DNA from: an uncultured Pelagibacteraceae bacterium
Lineage (GTDB): Bacteria > Pseudomonadota > Alphaproteobacteria > Pelagibacterales > Pelagibacteraceae
Direction of reading: 5' to 3'
DNA length: 64,000 nt
NCBI GenBank assembly: GCA_902633335.1
Contig: CACPFY010000005.1
Span: forward strand, 1 to 64,000
Of the stretch, positions 1 to 10,958 are shown piece after piece; position 1 is the stretch's first letter, and each line of letters begins with the position of its first letter. Below the pieces are notes generated by a model. It was not told the DNA's origin. It searched no databases and saw only the letters and a program-made list of their open reading frames with translations. The position numbers were made by a program, and so were the translations under genes.

Positions 1-651
1 AATAATTTCAAAAAAATTAATCTTACTAATAAATTTAAATTTTTGAATATATATAGAAAAAAAATTGATAAAACAATTTTTAGCAGCGTGGTTCCTAATG
101 TGTATAAAAATGTAAAAGGATCAATAAAGAAAAAACTAAGAGTAGAGGTCAAAGAGTTAAAGCAATTTAATTTGAAAAAAATATTAAAAATAGAAGTCAA
201 CACGAAACAGGTTGGATCAGATAGGTTAGCCAATGCTATTAGTGTTATAAATAATAAAGATAATTTCATTATTTTAGATTTTGGAACAGCTACAACTTTT
301 GATGTGATATTAAAGAATAAATACAAAGGAGGTATTATTGCACCAGGAGTAAATCTCTCTTTAAAAACTTTAATAGAAAAAGCAAAATTAATCCCTAATA
401 CTAAATTGACAAAAATAAAGAATATTATAGGAAAAAATACTCAAAATGCAGTTAGATCAGGATTTTACTGGGGTTATCAAGGTTTAATTGAAAATATGAT
501 AAACCTTATTGAAAAAAAATATAAAAAAAAATTTAAAATTATATTTACTGGAGGTCTTTCACACTTGTTTAAAGATACTACAAAAAAAAAAGTTAAAGTT
601 GATAGAGACTTGACGATTAAAGGTTTACTTAGATTGGCAGATTTAACATGA
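1..651 (+). CDS. coaX: Type III pantothenate kinase, 5'-truncated by window edge
   Basis: Frame stays open to base 1; SSVVP, DFGTATTFDV and GGIIAPGVNLSLKTL motifs typical of CoaX. Confidence 0.88.
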   Translation, partial: NNFKKINLTNKFKFLNIYRKKIDKTIFSSVVPNVYKNVKGSIKKKLRVEVKELKQFNLKKILKIEVNTKQVGSDRLANAISVINNKDNFIILDFGTATTFDVILKNKYKGGIIAPGVNLSLKTLIEKAKLIPNTKLTKIKNIIGKNTQNAVRSGFYWGYQGLIENMINLIEKKYKKKFKIIFTGGLSHLFKDTTKKKVKVDRDLTIKGLLRLADLT

Positions 652-2306
652 AGGAAAAATTATTATTTTGCCCTCTAGGAGGGTCCGGTGAAATCGGTAT
701 GAATATGAATCTTTATGCTTATGGAACTGAAGAAAATCAAAAATGGATAATTGTCGACATGGGAGTTACATTTGCAGATGAAACAGTTCCAGGTGTTGAT
801 CTTATTTACCCAGATGCTGGATTTATAGTAGAAAAAAAAGATGATCTGTTAGGCATAGTTTTAACTCATGCTCACGAAGATCACATTGGTTCTATTTCGC
901 ATATTTGGCCTAAATTAAAGTGTAAAATATATGCTACACCTTTTACTGCAGTTTTAATTCAAGAAAAATTTAAAGAAAAAAAAATTGATATTACAAATTA
1001 TTTAAAAATAGTTGATCTCAACAGTCAGATTAAGCTAGGACCCTTTGAAATTGACTTTGTAACATTAACTCATTCAATTTTAGAACCTAACGGATTAAGT
1101 ATTACAACACCCGAAGGAGTTGTTCTACACACAGGAGATTGGAAAGTTGATCCCAATCCCTTAATAGGAAAAAAAGTCGACGAAAAAAAACTCAGGTCTA
1201 TCGGTGAAAAAGGTGTAATAGCAATGATTTGTGATTCTACTAATGTCTTTAGCCCAGGTAGAGCAGGTTCAGAAAATGACGTTAGAGAAAGTTTACTTAA
1301 AATTATTTCAAATCAAAAAAAGAGAGTTTTAGTAACATCTTTTGCTTCAAACGTAGCTAGAATGGAAACTATTTTTTATATAGCAAAACAAACAAAAAGA
1401 AACATCTCATTAATTGGAAGGTCAATGCATAGAATTTATAAAGCTGCTAGACAATGTGGTTATTTAAAAAATTTAATTGAGCCAGTAGATCCTAGAGATG
1501 CAAGTAAAATATCAAGAGATCGTATAATACTTTTATGCACTGGAAGCCAAGGTGAACCGATGGGCGCTCTTAACAGAATAGCTAACGATGTTCATCCAGA
1601 TGTAAATATTGAAAGTGGAGATACAGTTATTTTTTCATCTAAAATTATTCCAGGAAATGAAAAAAAACTTTACGCTCTTCAAAACTCAATTGTAAAAAAA
1701 GATATTGAAGTTATAACTGAAGAAAATGCATTTGTGCACGTATCGGGCCACGCTAATAGAGAAGATCTAAAAGATATGTATCAATGGGTTAAACCTAAAT
1801 GTGTTATTCCTGTTCATGGCGAACATAGGCATATGAAAGAACACATAAATTTTTCAAAAGAAATGCAAATACCATTTAATTTAAAAGTTGAAAATGGAAA
1901 TATCATCAAAATTTCTAAAGATCAAAAGCCAGAAATTATAGACCAAGCACCTACTGGTAAAGTCTATTTAGATGGTAATGTAGCAGTAAGCCTAGATTCA
2001 TCCTCAATAAAAGAGCGAAAAAATATTTCAGTAAATGGTCTATTAGAAATTACACTAATTATATCTAATAATGGCAAGATGAAAAAACCTGTAGTGTCTT
2101 TTCGAGGTATTCCTGAAGAAGAGGTTAGTGAGACGTTTAAATTTGATCTTGAAGATGAAATTACAAAAACTTGCAAAAGTTTTGCTATAAATAATCATAA
2201 ACAAGAAAAAAATTTAATTGATACTATTAAACAAAATTGTAGAAAAATAATTAAAGAGAAAACTGGCAAAAGACCTTTTACGAATGTAAATATAGCTAGG
2301 ATTTAA
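648..2306 (+). CDS. rnj: Ribonuclease J (metallo-beta-lactamase/beta-CASP)
   Basis: HAHEDHIGS motif, beta-CASP region, GHANREDL, 552 aa. Confidence 0.93.
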   Translation: MKEKLLFCPLGGSGEIGMNMNLYAYGTEENQKWIIVDMGVTFADETVPGVDLIYPDAGFIVEKKDDLLGIVLTHAHEDHIGSISHIWPKLKCKIYATPFTAVLIQEKFKEKKIDITNYLKIVDLNSQIKLGPFEIDFVTLTHSILEPNGLSITTPEGVVLHTGDWKVDPNPLIGKKVDEKKLRSIGEKGVIAMICDSTNVFSPGRAGSENDVRESLLKIISNQKKRVLVTSFASNVARMETIFYIAKQTKRNISLIGRSMHRIYKAARQCGYLKNLIEPVDPRDASKISRDRIILLCTGSQGEPMGALNRIANDVHPDVNIESGDTVIFSSKIIPGNEKKLYALQNSIVKKDIEVITEENAFVHVSGHANREDLKDMYQWVKPKCVIPVHGEHRHMKEHINFSKEMQIPFNLKVENGNIIKISKDQKPEIIDQAPTGKVYLDGNVAVSLDSSSIKERKNISVNGLLEITLIISNNGKMKKPVVSFRGIPEEEVSETFKFDLEDEITKTCKSFAINNHKQEKNLIDTIKQNCRKIIKEKTGKRPFTNVNIARI

Positions 2307-2560
2307 TGAGTATAACTGGTTCAATTGTAGTGTACGTAATAATTTGGTGGATAATTTTTTTTTCTATTTTACCAATCGGCATTAAACACGGTGAAAAGCC
2401 TTTCAAGAGTAATTTAGAAGGTATAGACCCAGGAGCACCAAAAAATCCAAATATTTTAAAAAAATTTTTATACACAACCCTAATTACTACAGTAATTTTT
2501 GCTGGAATATATTATATAGTTATTAATGACCATTTTAATTTAAGAGAATTTATCAAATAA
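2306..2560 (+). CDS. DUF1467 family small membrane protein
   Basis: WWIIFFSILPIG...GAPKNP, two TM segments; conserved position before proS in alphaproteobacteria. Confidence 0.75.
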   Translation: MSITGSIVVYVIIWWIIFFSILPIGIKHGEKPFKSNLEGIDPGAPKNPNILKKFLYTTLITTVIFAGIYYIVINDHFNLREFIK

Positions 2561-3873
2561 TGTTTTTATCTAAATTATTTTTACCAATTACAAAAAATCT
2601 TCCAGCTGATGCAAAGATTAAATCACATCAATTGATGTTGAGATCTGGTATGATCAAACAATCATCGGCTGGTATTTATTCTTGGTTACCTTTAGGCTTA
2701 AAGGTAATGAAAAAAATTGAACAAGTTGTAAGAGAGGAGCAAAACAAAATAGGTGCACAAGAGTTACTTATGCCAACTATTCAATCGGCTGATATTTGGA
2801 AAGAAAGTGGCAGGTACAATGACTATGGCGAGGAAATGTTGAGAATAAAAGATAGGCAAGGAAGGGAAATGTTATATGGGCCCACAAATGAGGAGTTAAT
2901 AACAGACATATTTAGATCATCTATTAAGTCCTATAAATCCTTGCCACAAATGCTTTATCACATCCAATGGAAGTTTAGAGATGAGATAAGACCAAGATTT
3001 GGAGTAATGAGATGCAGGGAATTTTTTATGAAGGATGCATATTCTTTTGATCTAGATGACGCAAGCGCTAAATCTTCGTACAATAAAATGTTTTTTTCAT
3101 ATCTAAAAACTTTTAAAAGATTAGGTCTAGAGGCAATTCCAATGGCAGCAGATACGGGACCGATCGGAGGAGATCTATCACATGAATTTATAATTTTAGC
3201 TGAAACTGGAGAAAGCAAAATTTATACAGATAAAAGTATTTTTGAAATAGATTTAAATAATTATAGTTTTAACAATTCATCTTTAGAAAAAATGATTAAA
3301 GATTATTCATCAATTTATGCAGTAACAGATGATAAATTTAAAAAAAATGAATTCGATAAAAAGGTACCAAAACAAAATCAAATGGTTACAAAAGGTATTG
3401 AAGTTGGACATATTTTTTATTTTGGTGATAAATATTCAAAACCATTAAATTGTTTTGTTGATAGTCAGGATGGAAAAAAAAATGCTGTAAAAATGGGATC
3501 TTATGGAATAGGTGTATCAAGATTAGTTGGAGCAATCATTGAGGCAAAGTATAACAATGAGATAATGAAATGGCCAAAATCAGTGGCACCTTTTGAAGTA
3601 GTAATTATTCCAAGTATTAGTAAAAACAATAAAGAAAACCTATCAAAATCAATTAAAATTTATGAGGAACTAAAAAAACAAAATATTGACGTATTGTTAG
3701 ACGATGCTGATGAAAATATGTCTCAAAAATTTAAAAAACATGATTTAATTGGAATTCCTTATCAAATTATTGTTGGATCAAAATCAACAGAGGATAAAAT
3801 AGAATTTAAAGAAGTCAATTCTGAAAGTTCATTTGTCGATTTGAAAGATATTAAATCAAAACTTATAAGCTAA
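2560..3873 (+). CDS. proS: Prolyl-tRNA synthetase (short alphaproteobacterial form)
   Basis: Class II motifs, GPTNEE, MGSYGIGVSR; 437 aa without the large editing insertion. Confidence 0.94.
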   Translation: MFLSKLFLPITKNLPADAKIKSHQLMLRSGMIKQSSAGIYSWLPLGLKVMKKIEQVVREEQNKIGAQELLMPTIQSADIWKESGRYNDYGEEMLRIKDRQGREMLYGPTNEELITDIFRSSIKSYKSLPQMLYHIQWKFRDEIRPRFGVMRCREFFMKDAYSFDLDDASAKSSYNKMFFSYLKTFKRLGLEAIPMAADTGPIGGDLSHEFIILAETGESKIYTDKSIFEIDLNNYSFNNSSLEKMIKDYSSIYAVTDDKFKKNEFDKKVPKQNQMVTKGIEVGHIFYFGDKYSKPLNCFVDSQDGKKNAVKMGSYGIGVSRLVGAIIEAKYNNEIMKWPKSVAPFEVVIIPSISKNNKENLSKSIKIYEELKKQNIDVLLDDADENMSQKFKKHDLIGIPYQIIVGSKSTEDKIEFKEVNSESSFVDLKDIKSKLIS

Positions 3874-3874
3874 A

Positions 3875-5104
3875 TTGTTTACTCAAACTGAAAGATTAAT
3901 AGCAGTTAGAAATTTAAGACCAAAAAGGAAACAAGGTTTTCTTAAGATAATATCATTGTTTTCTTTTTTAGGAATAATGTTAGGCGTTGCTATTTTAATA
4001 ATAGTTATGTCTGTTATGAATGGATTTCGATCAGATTTAACAAATAAAATTATTGGTTTGAATCCACATTTAGTCATTCAGCCGTATAATAGCGATGATC
4101 TTAAAGAAATAAAAAAAAAAATAACCCAAAAATATAACGATACACATATAGCGGAGACAATAACCGGAGAAGGTATTATACTTACTAATAATAAAGCTAA
4201 AGGTATACTTATAAAAGGTATTAATGAAAAAGATAAGTCCCAATCTTTTTTGAATAAAGAAATTACAAAAGGAAGTTTAAAGGATTTTTCTGCAGGTAGA
4301 GTGATGATAGGAGGAGAACTTGCTTTTAATCTCAATTTGAAAATAGGAGATAAAATAAATATTGTTTCCTCGTCTTTTATAGAAACTCCATTTGGAAGTA
4401 TACCAAGACAAGAAAATTTTACTATTGCAGGTTTTTTTAACAGTGGTTTTTATGAATTTGATCAAAATCTGATTTATCTTGAACTTAATGATACTAGATC
4501 TATTTTTAACAAGGAAGATGGGAATCTGGATTTAGAAATATTTTTAACAGATCCTTTTTTAGCTGAAAAATATAAAAAAGAAATAGAAAAATTTAATCAA
4601 AATATTTTTATTTCAACATGGTCGGATACAAATAAATCTTTTTTTAATGCTCTCAAGGTTGAGAGAAATGTAATGTTTATAATACTTACCCTAATTATTG
4701 TAGTTGCAGCATTTAATATTATTTCCGGTTTAACAATTTTAATAAAAAATAAAACAAAGGAGATAGCTATTATTAAAACTCTTGGTTTATCTGAGAAATC
4801 AATTATTAAATCTTTTTTTTTAACAGGTTTTACAATAGGGTTTTTAGCTTCTATTACAGGTGTTATATTTGGATTATTATTTTCAACATATATAGATGAA
4901 ATAAGAAATGCTTTATCAATTTTATTTGGAATAAATATTTTTCCATCTGATGTTTATTATTTAGAAAAAATGCCTAGTGAAATTAATATCGTATCCGTAA
5001 GTGTAGTATTTTTTCTTTCTTTAGTAATTACCGCAATAGCGTCTTATTTTCCAGCAAAAATGATTTCTAAAATGAAAACAGGTGATGCTCTTAAATATGA
5101 ATAA
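3875..5104 (+). CDS. lolC: Lipoprotein-releasing ABC transporter permease LolC/E
   Basis: RPKRKQGFLKIISLFSFLGIMLGVAILIIVMSVMNGF N-terminus, FtsX-like C-terminus; TTG start. Confidence 0.88.
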   Translation: MFTQTERLIAVRNLRPKRKQGFLKIISLFSFLGIMLGVAILIIVMSVMNGFRSDLTNKIIGLNPHLVIQPYNSDDLKEIKKKITQKYNDTHIAETITGEGIILTNNKAKGILIKGINEKDKSQSFLNKEITKGSLKDFSAGRVMIGGELAFNLNLKIGDKINIVSSSFIETPFGSIPRQENFTIAGFFNSGFYEFDQNLIYLELNDTRSIFNKEDGNLDLEIFLTDPFLAEKYKKEIEKFNQNIFISTWSDTNKSFFNALKVERNVMFIILTLIIVVAAFNIISGLTILIKNKTKEIAIIKTLGLSEKSIIKSFFLTGFTIGFLASITGVIFGLLFSTYIDEIRNALSILFGINIFPSDVYYLEKMPSEINIVSVSVVFFLSLVITAIASYFPAKMISKMKTGDALKYE

Positions 5105-5783
5105 AACTATTTTGAATATTAAGAATCTAAAAAAAATTTTTTTGCATCAAAACGGTAAAGTTGAAGTATTAAAAAATTTAAACTTTTCAATTAAGAAAGG
5201 TGATCTTATTGCACTAACAGGCCCCTCAGGCTCAGGTAAATCTACATTACTTCATTTGATTGCCCTTTTAGAAAAACCATCTTCTGGGAAAATATTTTTT
5301 TTAGATAAAAACATAAACGATTTAAATGAAAATGAAATAAACAAGATTAGAAAATTCAATATTTCATTAATTTTTCAAAATAATAATCTCATTTCAGATT
5401 TAAATATTATTGAGAATGTAATGCTTCCACTTCTAATTAGACAAGAAAATTACAAAAAAAGTTATGAAAAATCTAAAAAAATTCTTTCTTTAGTGAACCT
5501 CTCAAAAAGATTGAATTTTTATCCAAGCGATTTATCTGGAGGCGAACAACAAAGAGTTGCAATAGCAAGATCTTTAATAGCAGAAACAGATTTAATTTTG
5601 GCAGATGAACCTACAGGAAATTTAGACTATCAAACATCAAAAGAAATATTTAACTACTTCTTAAAATTAAAAAAAATGAAAAAAACAATTTTATTTGCAA
5701 CTCATAATAGAGAACTTGCTAACAAAGCTGATTATAAGTTGAGTCTTTCTGATGGTAATATTAAAAGAGTGAATGGAAAATAA
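5097..5783 (+). CDS. lolD: Lipoprotein-releasing ABC transporter ATPase LolD
   Basis: Walker A GPSGSGKST, signature LSGGEQQRVAIARSL, Walker B DEPTGNLD; start taken at the inner ATG of the 5082 ORF. Confidence 0.88.
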   Translation: MNKTILNIKNLKKIFLHQNGKVEVLKNLNFSIKKGDLIALTGPSGSGKSTLLHLIALLEKPSSGKIFFLDKNINDLNENEINKIRKFNISLIFQNNNLISDLNIIENVMLPLLIRQENYKKSYEKSKKILSLVNLSKRLNFYPSDLSGGEQQRVAIARSLIAETDLILADEPTGNLDYQTSKEIFNYFLKLKKMKKTILFATHNRELANKADYKLSLSDGNIKRVNGK

Positions 5784-8700
5784 CGATAATTATTTTACTA
5801 ATCTTAAAATTCATTCTCAATATTCTATATGTGAAGGTGCCATTAAAATAGATGAACTAGCCGAATACTGCAAAAATAATAAAATTAAAGCAATAGGTTT
5901 GTGTGATAGTTCGAACTTATGCGGAGCTTTAGAGTTTGCAGAAAAAATAAGCAAAGTAGGCACACAACCAATCATCGGATCACAAATAAATTTTAAAATT
6001 GATAATATAATTGGCAAACTACCTTTATTTGCTAGAACTCGAGAGGGATATAAAAATTTAACAAAATTATCTTCTATGAGTTTTCTTGAAAGTGATGTTA
6101 CATCAGATCCTTACTGCAAGTTGGAAAATTTATATAATAATTCAGAAGGATTGACAGTTCTTTCAGGCACTGTGTATGATTTATTCGGTAAGCTATTTAA
6201 GTTAAATAAATTGAATCTTATTCAAAAATTATTAGAGGATCTAAACAAAAATTTTAAGAATAATTTTTATATTGAAATTCAGAGACATGGTGAGAAAGAT
6301 GAAAAAAATTATGAAGATTTTTTAATATCTTTATCTTCTAAAGTAAAGGCACCACTTATCTCTTCACAAGAAGTTTTTTATATCAAAGAAGAAATGGCAG
6401 AAGCACATGATGCATTGATTTGTGTTGGGGAAAAAACATTTGTAGAGGATAAAAATAGAAAAAAACTTAGAAATAACCATTTTTTAAGAAATTCTGATTA
6501 TTTGAAAGACTTATTTAAAGATATACCTGAAGCTTTAGAAAATAATTATAATTTTGCAAAAAAATTTAGCTTTAAACCGAAACACACAAACCCAATTTTG
6601 CCAAGTCTAAATCTAGGAAAAAATAAGACTGCGGAACAAGAATTATTAACACAAGCTCAGTTAGGTCTTAACAATAGGTTAAAAAATTTCATTTTGCCAA
6701 AGAGTTCTGAGAAGGATCAAAAAAAATTAGAAAAAATATATAAAGATAGACTTAACCATGAAATAAACATTATTAATTCGATGAATTACCCTAGTTATTT
6801 TTTAATTGTTTCTGATTATATAAGATGGGCTAAAAATAATTCAATTCCAGTAGGGCCAGGTAGGGGCTCAGGAGCAGGATCTTTAGTAGCTTATAGCTTG
6901 GATATAACAGATTTAGATCCTATCGAATTTAATTTAATTTTTGAAAGATTTTTAAATCCCGATCGTATCTCAATGCCTGACTTTGACATTGATTTTTGTG
7001 AAGAAAAAAGAGATCAAGTTTTTGAATACCTTAAACAAAAATATGGAAAAGGTGTTGCTCATATAATCACTTTTGGCAAATTAAAAGCCAGAATGGCTTT
7101 GAGAGATATAGGTCGGGTTTTAGGCTTACCCTACGGACATGTTGATAAAATTTGTAAAATGATTCCATTTGATCCCTCTCGTCCATTAACTTTGCAGGAG
7201 TCAATTAATAGAGAACCACGTTTTCAAAATGAGATTAATCAAAGCCCAAAAGTAAAAAAGCTGATTGAACTCTCTCTAAAATTAGAAGGTTTGAACAGAA
7301 ATATGGCCACACATGCAGCTGGAGTTGTAATTGCTGGTAAAGAACTCTCAGATCAAATACCTCTTTACATTGATCATTCTTCAAAACTTCCTTTGCCATC
7401 TACTCAATATGATATGTATTCATCAGAAAATGCTGGTCTTGTGAAATTTGATTTGCTTGGACTAAAAACTCTTACCGTAATTGATAAAACGGTAAAAATG
7501 ATAAATAAAAAAAATATAAATTTAGATATTTCAAAAATAAATCTAAAAGATAAAAAAGTTTTTGAACTTTTATCGACTGGTGAAACAACCGGTTTATTTC
7601 AACTTGAAAGCACTGGGATGAGAGAGGCCATAAAACAAATGAAACCAAATAAATTCGACGATATAATTGCATTGGTCGCTCTATATAGACCAGGTCCTAT
7701 GAGCAACATACCGCTATATAACGATTGTAAAAATGGTCTTAAACAACCTGAATATATTCATCCTAGTATTAAAAGCATATTAGAACCAACCTATGGAATA
7801 ATAATATACCAAGAGCAAGTAATGCAAATAGCACAAACACTAGCTGGTTTTTCTGCTGGAGAAGCAGACATTTTAAGAAGGGCGATGGGTAAAAAGAAAA
7901 GGGCTGAACTAGAAAGACAAAAAGAAAGATTTGTAAACGGAGCAATAAAAAAAGGTATTCAAAAAGATTTAGCAAACTATATTTTTACTAAAATCGAACC
8001 ATTTGCAGAATATGGTTTTAACAAAAGTCATGCTGCAGCTTACGCGTTAATAGCATATCAAACAGCATATTTAAAAACTTATTATAAAGAGGAATTCATT
8101 GCTTCCACAATGTCAACTGAGATGACAAATACAAATAAACTTAGAGAGTTTGTCGATGAATTGAAAAGATTAAAAGTAAAGGTTATTAGACCAGAGATAA
8201 ATGAATGTTTTTCAGATTTTAGAACTACTGAAAATACTATTTTATACGGATTAGGTGCTATTAAAAATGTAGGCAGTGAGGCTATTTCAAATTTGATTAG
8301 AGAAAGAGAAAAAAATGGAAAATTTAGATCACTCATGGATTTTATTAGAAGAGTAAATCCAAAAGACATAAACAAATTGCAATTAGAAGGATTAGTAAAA
8401 TCAGGCGCTTTCGATAATCTAGAAAAAAATAGAAGAGCAATTTTTGAAACAATACCAAAACTTATTCAACTTAATAAAATTTATCACGAAGAAAAAATTA
8501 GTAAACAAAGCAATCTTTTTGACTCGGAAGAAAAGAATAAAATAGAAAAATTAACATTAAATACTAATGAGTCTTGGAGCAATAAAGAATTTTTAAGTGA
8601 AGAATTTAAATCTCTTGGTTTTTATATCTCAGATCACCCTCTAAACAATTATGAAAATATTTTTGCTCAATTAAATATCAAACCTTACAAAGATTTTATA

Positions 8701-9183
8701 ATTGGAAAGAAAAATGATAGTTTAATAGCTGGTACTTTAATGTCCATTCAAGAAAAAAAAAGTTCAAAGGGAACACCATTTGCAATTGCAAAATTTAGTG
8801 ATAACTATGGCGAATATGAACTTTTTATATTTTCTGAATTACTTATTAAAAACAGGGATATTTTAAAAGAAGGAGAATCTTTTGTAATAACTTTATTTAA
8901 AGATATAAGCGGTGATCAAAGAAGAGTAAATGTAAAAAAAATAGTTTCTTTAGATACTTTAATCAATGATAATTATAAAAAAGTAAGCATAGAAATAGAT
9001 GACAAACTAAACTTTAAAGAACTACAAAAACTTTTAGAAAAAAAGGGTGAGACAGAAGTACAATTAGTTTTAAAACAAAAAGATACTAAATTCACAATTA
9101 AACTTGAAAATCCAAGAAAATTTGATTTAAAATTATTTAATGAAGTAAAAAATAGAGAATACGTAAAAAAAATAACTTTTTAA
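5773..9183 (+). CDS. dnaE: DNA polymerase III alpha subunit
   Basis: PHP domain N-terminus, PGRGSGAGSLVAYSLDITDLDP, PDFDIDF, 1136 aa. Confidence 0.96.
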   Translation: MENNDNYFTNLKIHSQYSICEGAIKIDELAEYCKNNKIKAIGLCDSSNLCGALEFAEKISKVGTQPIIGSQINFKIDNIIGKLPLFARTREGYKNLTKLSSMSFLESDVTSDPYCKLENLYNNSEGLTVLSGTVYDLFGKLFKLNKLNLIQKLLEDLNKNFKNNFYIEIQRHGEKDEKNYEDFLISLSSKVKAPLISSQEVFYIKEEMAEAHDALICVGEKTFVEDKNRKKLRNNHFLRNSDYLKDLFKDIPEALENNYNFAKKFSFKPKHTNPILPSLNLGKNKTAEQELLTQAQLGLNNRLKNFILPKSSEKDQKKLEKIYKDRLNHEINIINSMNYPSYFLIVSDYIRWAKNNSIPVGPGRGSGAGSLVAYSLDITDLDPIEFNLIFERFLNPDRISMPDFDIDFCEEKRDQVFEYLKQKYGKGVAHIITFGKLKARMALRDIGRVLGLPYGHVDKICKMIPFDPSRPLTLQESINREPRFQNEINQSPKVKKLIELSLKLEGLNRNMATHAAGVVIAGKELSDQIPLYIDHSSKLPLPSTQYDMYSSENAGLVKFDLLGLKTLTVIDKTVKMINKKNINLDISKINLKDKKVFELLSTGETTGLFQLESTGMREAIKQMKPNKFDDIIALVALYRPGPMSNIPLYNDCKNGLKQPEYIHPSIKSILEPTYGIIIYQEQVMQIAQTLAGFSAGEADILRRAMGKKKRAELERQKERFVNGAIKKGIQKDLANYIFTKIEPFAEYGFNKSHAAAYALIAYQTAYLKTYYKEEFIASTMSTEMTNTNKLREFVDELKRLKVKVIRPEINECFSDFRTTENTILYGLGAIKNVGSEAISNLIREREKNGKFRSLMDFIRRVNPKDINKLQLEGLVKSGAFDNLEKNRRAIFETIPKLIQLNKIYHEEKISKQSNLFDSEEKNKIEKLTLNTNESWSNKEFLSEEFKSLGFYISDHPLNNYENIFAQLNIKPYKDFIIGKKNDSLIAGTLMSIQEKKSSKGTPFAIAKFSDNYGEYELFIFSELLIKNRDILKEGESFVITLFKDISGDQRRVNVKKIVSLDTLINDNYKKVSIEIDDKLNFKELQKLLEKKGETEVQLVLKQKDTKFTIKLENPRKFDLKLFNEVKNREYVKKITF

Positions 9184-9208
9184 ATACTTGCTTTTTAAAC
9201 AAATAGAA

Positions 9209-9214
9209 TATAAT
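9209..9214 (+). promoter_or_regulatory. Candidate -10 element (TATAAT) for rpsB operon
   Basis: Exact TATAAT in the dnaE-rpsB gap with TTGCTT upstream (9188-9193; short 15-nt spacer). Confidence 0.45.
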
Positions 9215-9228
9215 AAAGCTTAATTTCG

Positions 9229-9294
9229 CACACAACTTTAAGGGTAATTACCCCCCGGTCCAATTGGAGCAGTTGTGGTGGATAAACCGGAAAA
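9229..9294 (+). ncRNA. Putative structured rpsB 5' leader (H-type pseudoknot capable)
   Basis: CACAACT 9231-9237 pairs AGTTGTG 9271-9277; CCGGT 9255-9259 in the loop pairs ACCGG 9286-9290; small inner palindromes GGGTAATTACCC and TCCAATTGGA. Confidence 0.6.
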
Positions 9295-10083
9295 ATGAAA
9301 GTACCAGAAGTTAATATAAAACAATTATTAGAAGCGGGTGTTCACCTGGGCCACAAGACTTTAAGGTGGAATCCAAAAATGAAGAATTTTATCTTCGGTG
9401 AAAAAAATTCAATTCATATTATCGACTTAACTCAAACAGTAAACTTTCTAAAATCTGCACTAGTTGAGGTTCACAAATGTATTGCATCTGGGGGAAAGAT
9501 ATTAATTGTATCTACAAAAAAACAAGCTTCGGAACAAGTAAGTACACTGGCTAAAGATACATCACAATATTTTGTCAATTATAGATGGTTAGGTGGTATG
9601 TTAACGAATTGGAACACAATTCAAAATTCAATTAAAAGATTAAAACAACTAGATGATCAACTATCCAAAGACAATATGGGGTTCACAAAAAAAGAAATTA
9701 TTAAATTTGGAAAAGAGCGAGATAAACTTCAAAGATCTTTAGGCGGAATATCAGAGATGAAAAAATTACCAAATCTAATTTTTATAATTGATACAAACAT
9801 AGAGTCTTTAGCAGTTAATGAAGCCAAAAAATTAGGTATACCAATAATAGCAATTTTAGACACCAACTCGGATCCAACAGGTATAGAATTTCCAATTCCA
9901 GGTAATGATGATGCTAGAAGATCAATTAATTTATACTGTGATTTGTTAAAAAATACAATTATGGATGCAGAAAAATTTATTGAGAAAAACGAGGGTGAAG
10001 AAAAAAAAACATCTAAGCAAGACGAAAAAAAAATTAAACCTAAATTAACTAAACCTGAAAAAAAAAATCTTAATAAAAAATAA
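9295..10083 (+). CDS. rpsB: 30S ribosomal protein S2
   Basis: LLEAGVHLGHKTLRWNPKM, YRWLGGMLTNWNTI. Confidence 0.97.
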   Translation: MKVPEVNIKQLLEAGVHLGHKTLRWNPKMKNFIFGEKNSIHIIDLTQTVNFLKSALVEVHKCIASGGKILIVSTKKQASEQVSTLAKDTSQYFVNYRWLGGMLTNWNTIQNSIKRLKQLDDQLSKDNMGFTKKEIIKFGKERDKLQRSLGGISEMKKLPNLIFIIDTNIESLAVNEAKKLGIPIIAILDTNSDPTGIEFPIPGNDDARRSINLYCDLLKNTIMDAEKFIEKNEGEEKKTSKQDEKKIKPKLTKPEKKNLNKK

Positions 10084-10100
10084 TTTTTAACTTTAATTAG

Positions 10101-10958
10101 ATGTCCAATACAGATTTATTAAAAAACATAAAAAAACTTAGAGAATTAACTGGTGTCGGTTTTAAAGATTGTAAAATTGCTATTGAAGAAAATAACGGAG
10201 ATATTGAAAAATCAATAGAGTTTTTGAGAAAAAAAGGGATAGCTAAAGCCTCAAAAAAGATGGAAAGAAACGCATCTGAAGGTCTCGTTCTTGTACACGA
10301 TCAAAATAACGAAGTAGCAGTCGTAGAGATAAATAGCGAGACAGATTTTGTTGCAAAAAATAAAGACTTTTTAGATTTTAGTAAAGAAATTTCAAAAATA
10401 AATTTTAAAGTATCAGGCGATATTGAAAAAATAAAATCATTTAATATGGACAACGGTAAGTCAGTAAATGACAATTTAATTTCAATGATTGCTAAGATTG
10501 GAGAAAAAATTACAATAAGGAGATCTAAGTTTTTTAATAATAAAGGTGGAAAAAATTATTTCTATATTCATTCTGCGGTAGAAAAAGAGGCTGGAAAAAT
10601 TGTTTCAATAGTAAAAATATTAAACAATGATAATAAAGAATTAGGTCAAAAAATTGCTATGCACATCGCTGCATCTAATCCATTAGCAATAGACAAAACA
10701 GGTATTAAAAAAGAAACTATTGATAAAGAACTTGAAATAATTAAAGCTGAATTAATAAACTCTGGCAAAAAAGGAGATATCGCTGATAAAATATCGAAAG
10801 GAAAAATTAATAAATTTATATCAGAGAATACACTTCTTGACCAAATATGGATTATGGATCCCAAAAAAAAAGTTTCTGATATACTCAAAGAAAATAAAAA
10901 AAATGATGATATTAAGATTATTGATTTTATTAGATTTAAAGTAGGCGAAGGAGTTTAA
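10101..10958 (+). CDS. tsf: Elongation factor Ts
   Basis: LRELTGVGFKDCKIAIEENNGD, INSETDFVAKN. Confidence 0.96.
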   Translation: MSNTDLLKNIKKLRELTGVGFKDCKIAIEENNGDIEKSIEFLRKKGIAKASKKMERNASEGLVLVHDQNNEVAVVEINSETDFVAKNKDFLDFSKEISKINFKVSGDIEKIKSFNMDNGKSVNDNLISMIAKIGEKITIRRSKFFNNKGGKNYFYIHSAVEKEAGKIVSIVKILNNDNKELGQKIAMHIAASNPLAIDKTGIKKETIDKELEIIKAELINSGKKGDIADKISKGKINKFISENTLLDQIWIMDPKKKVSDILKENKKNDDIKIIDFIRFKVGEGV

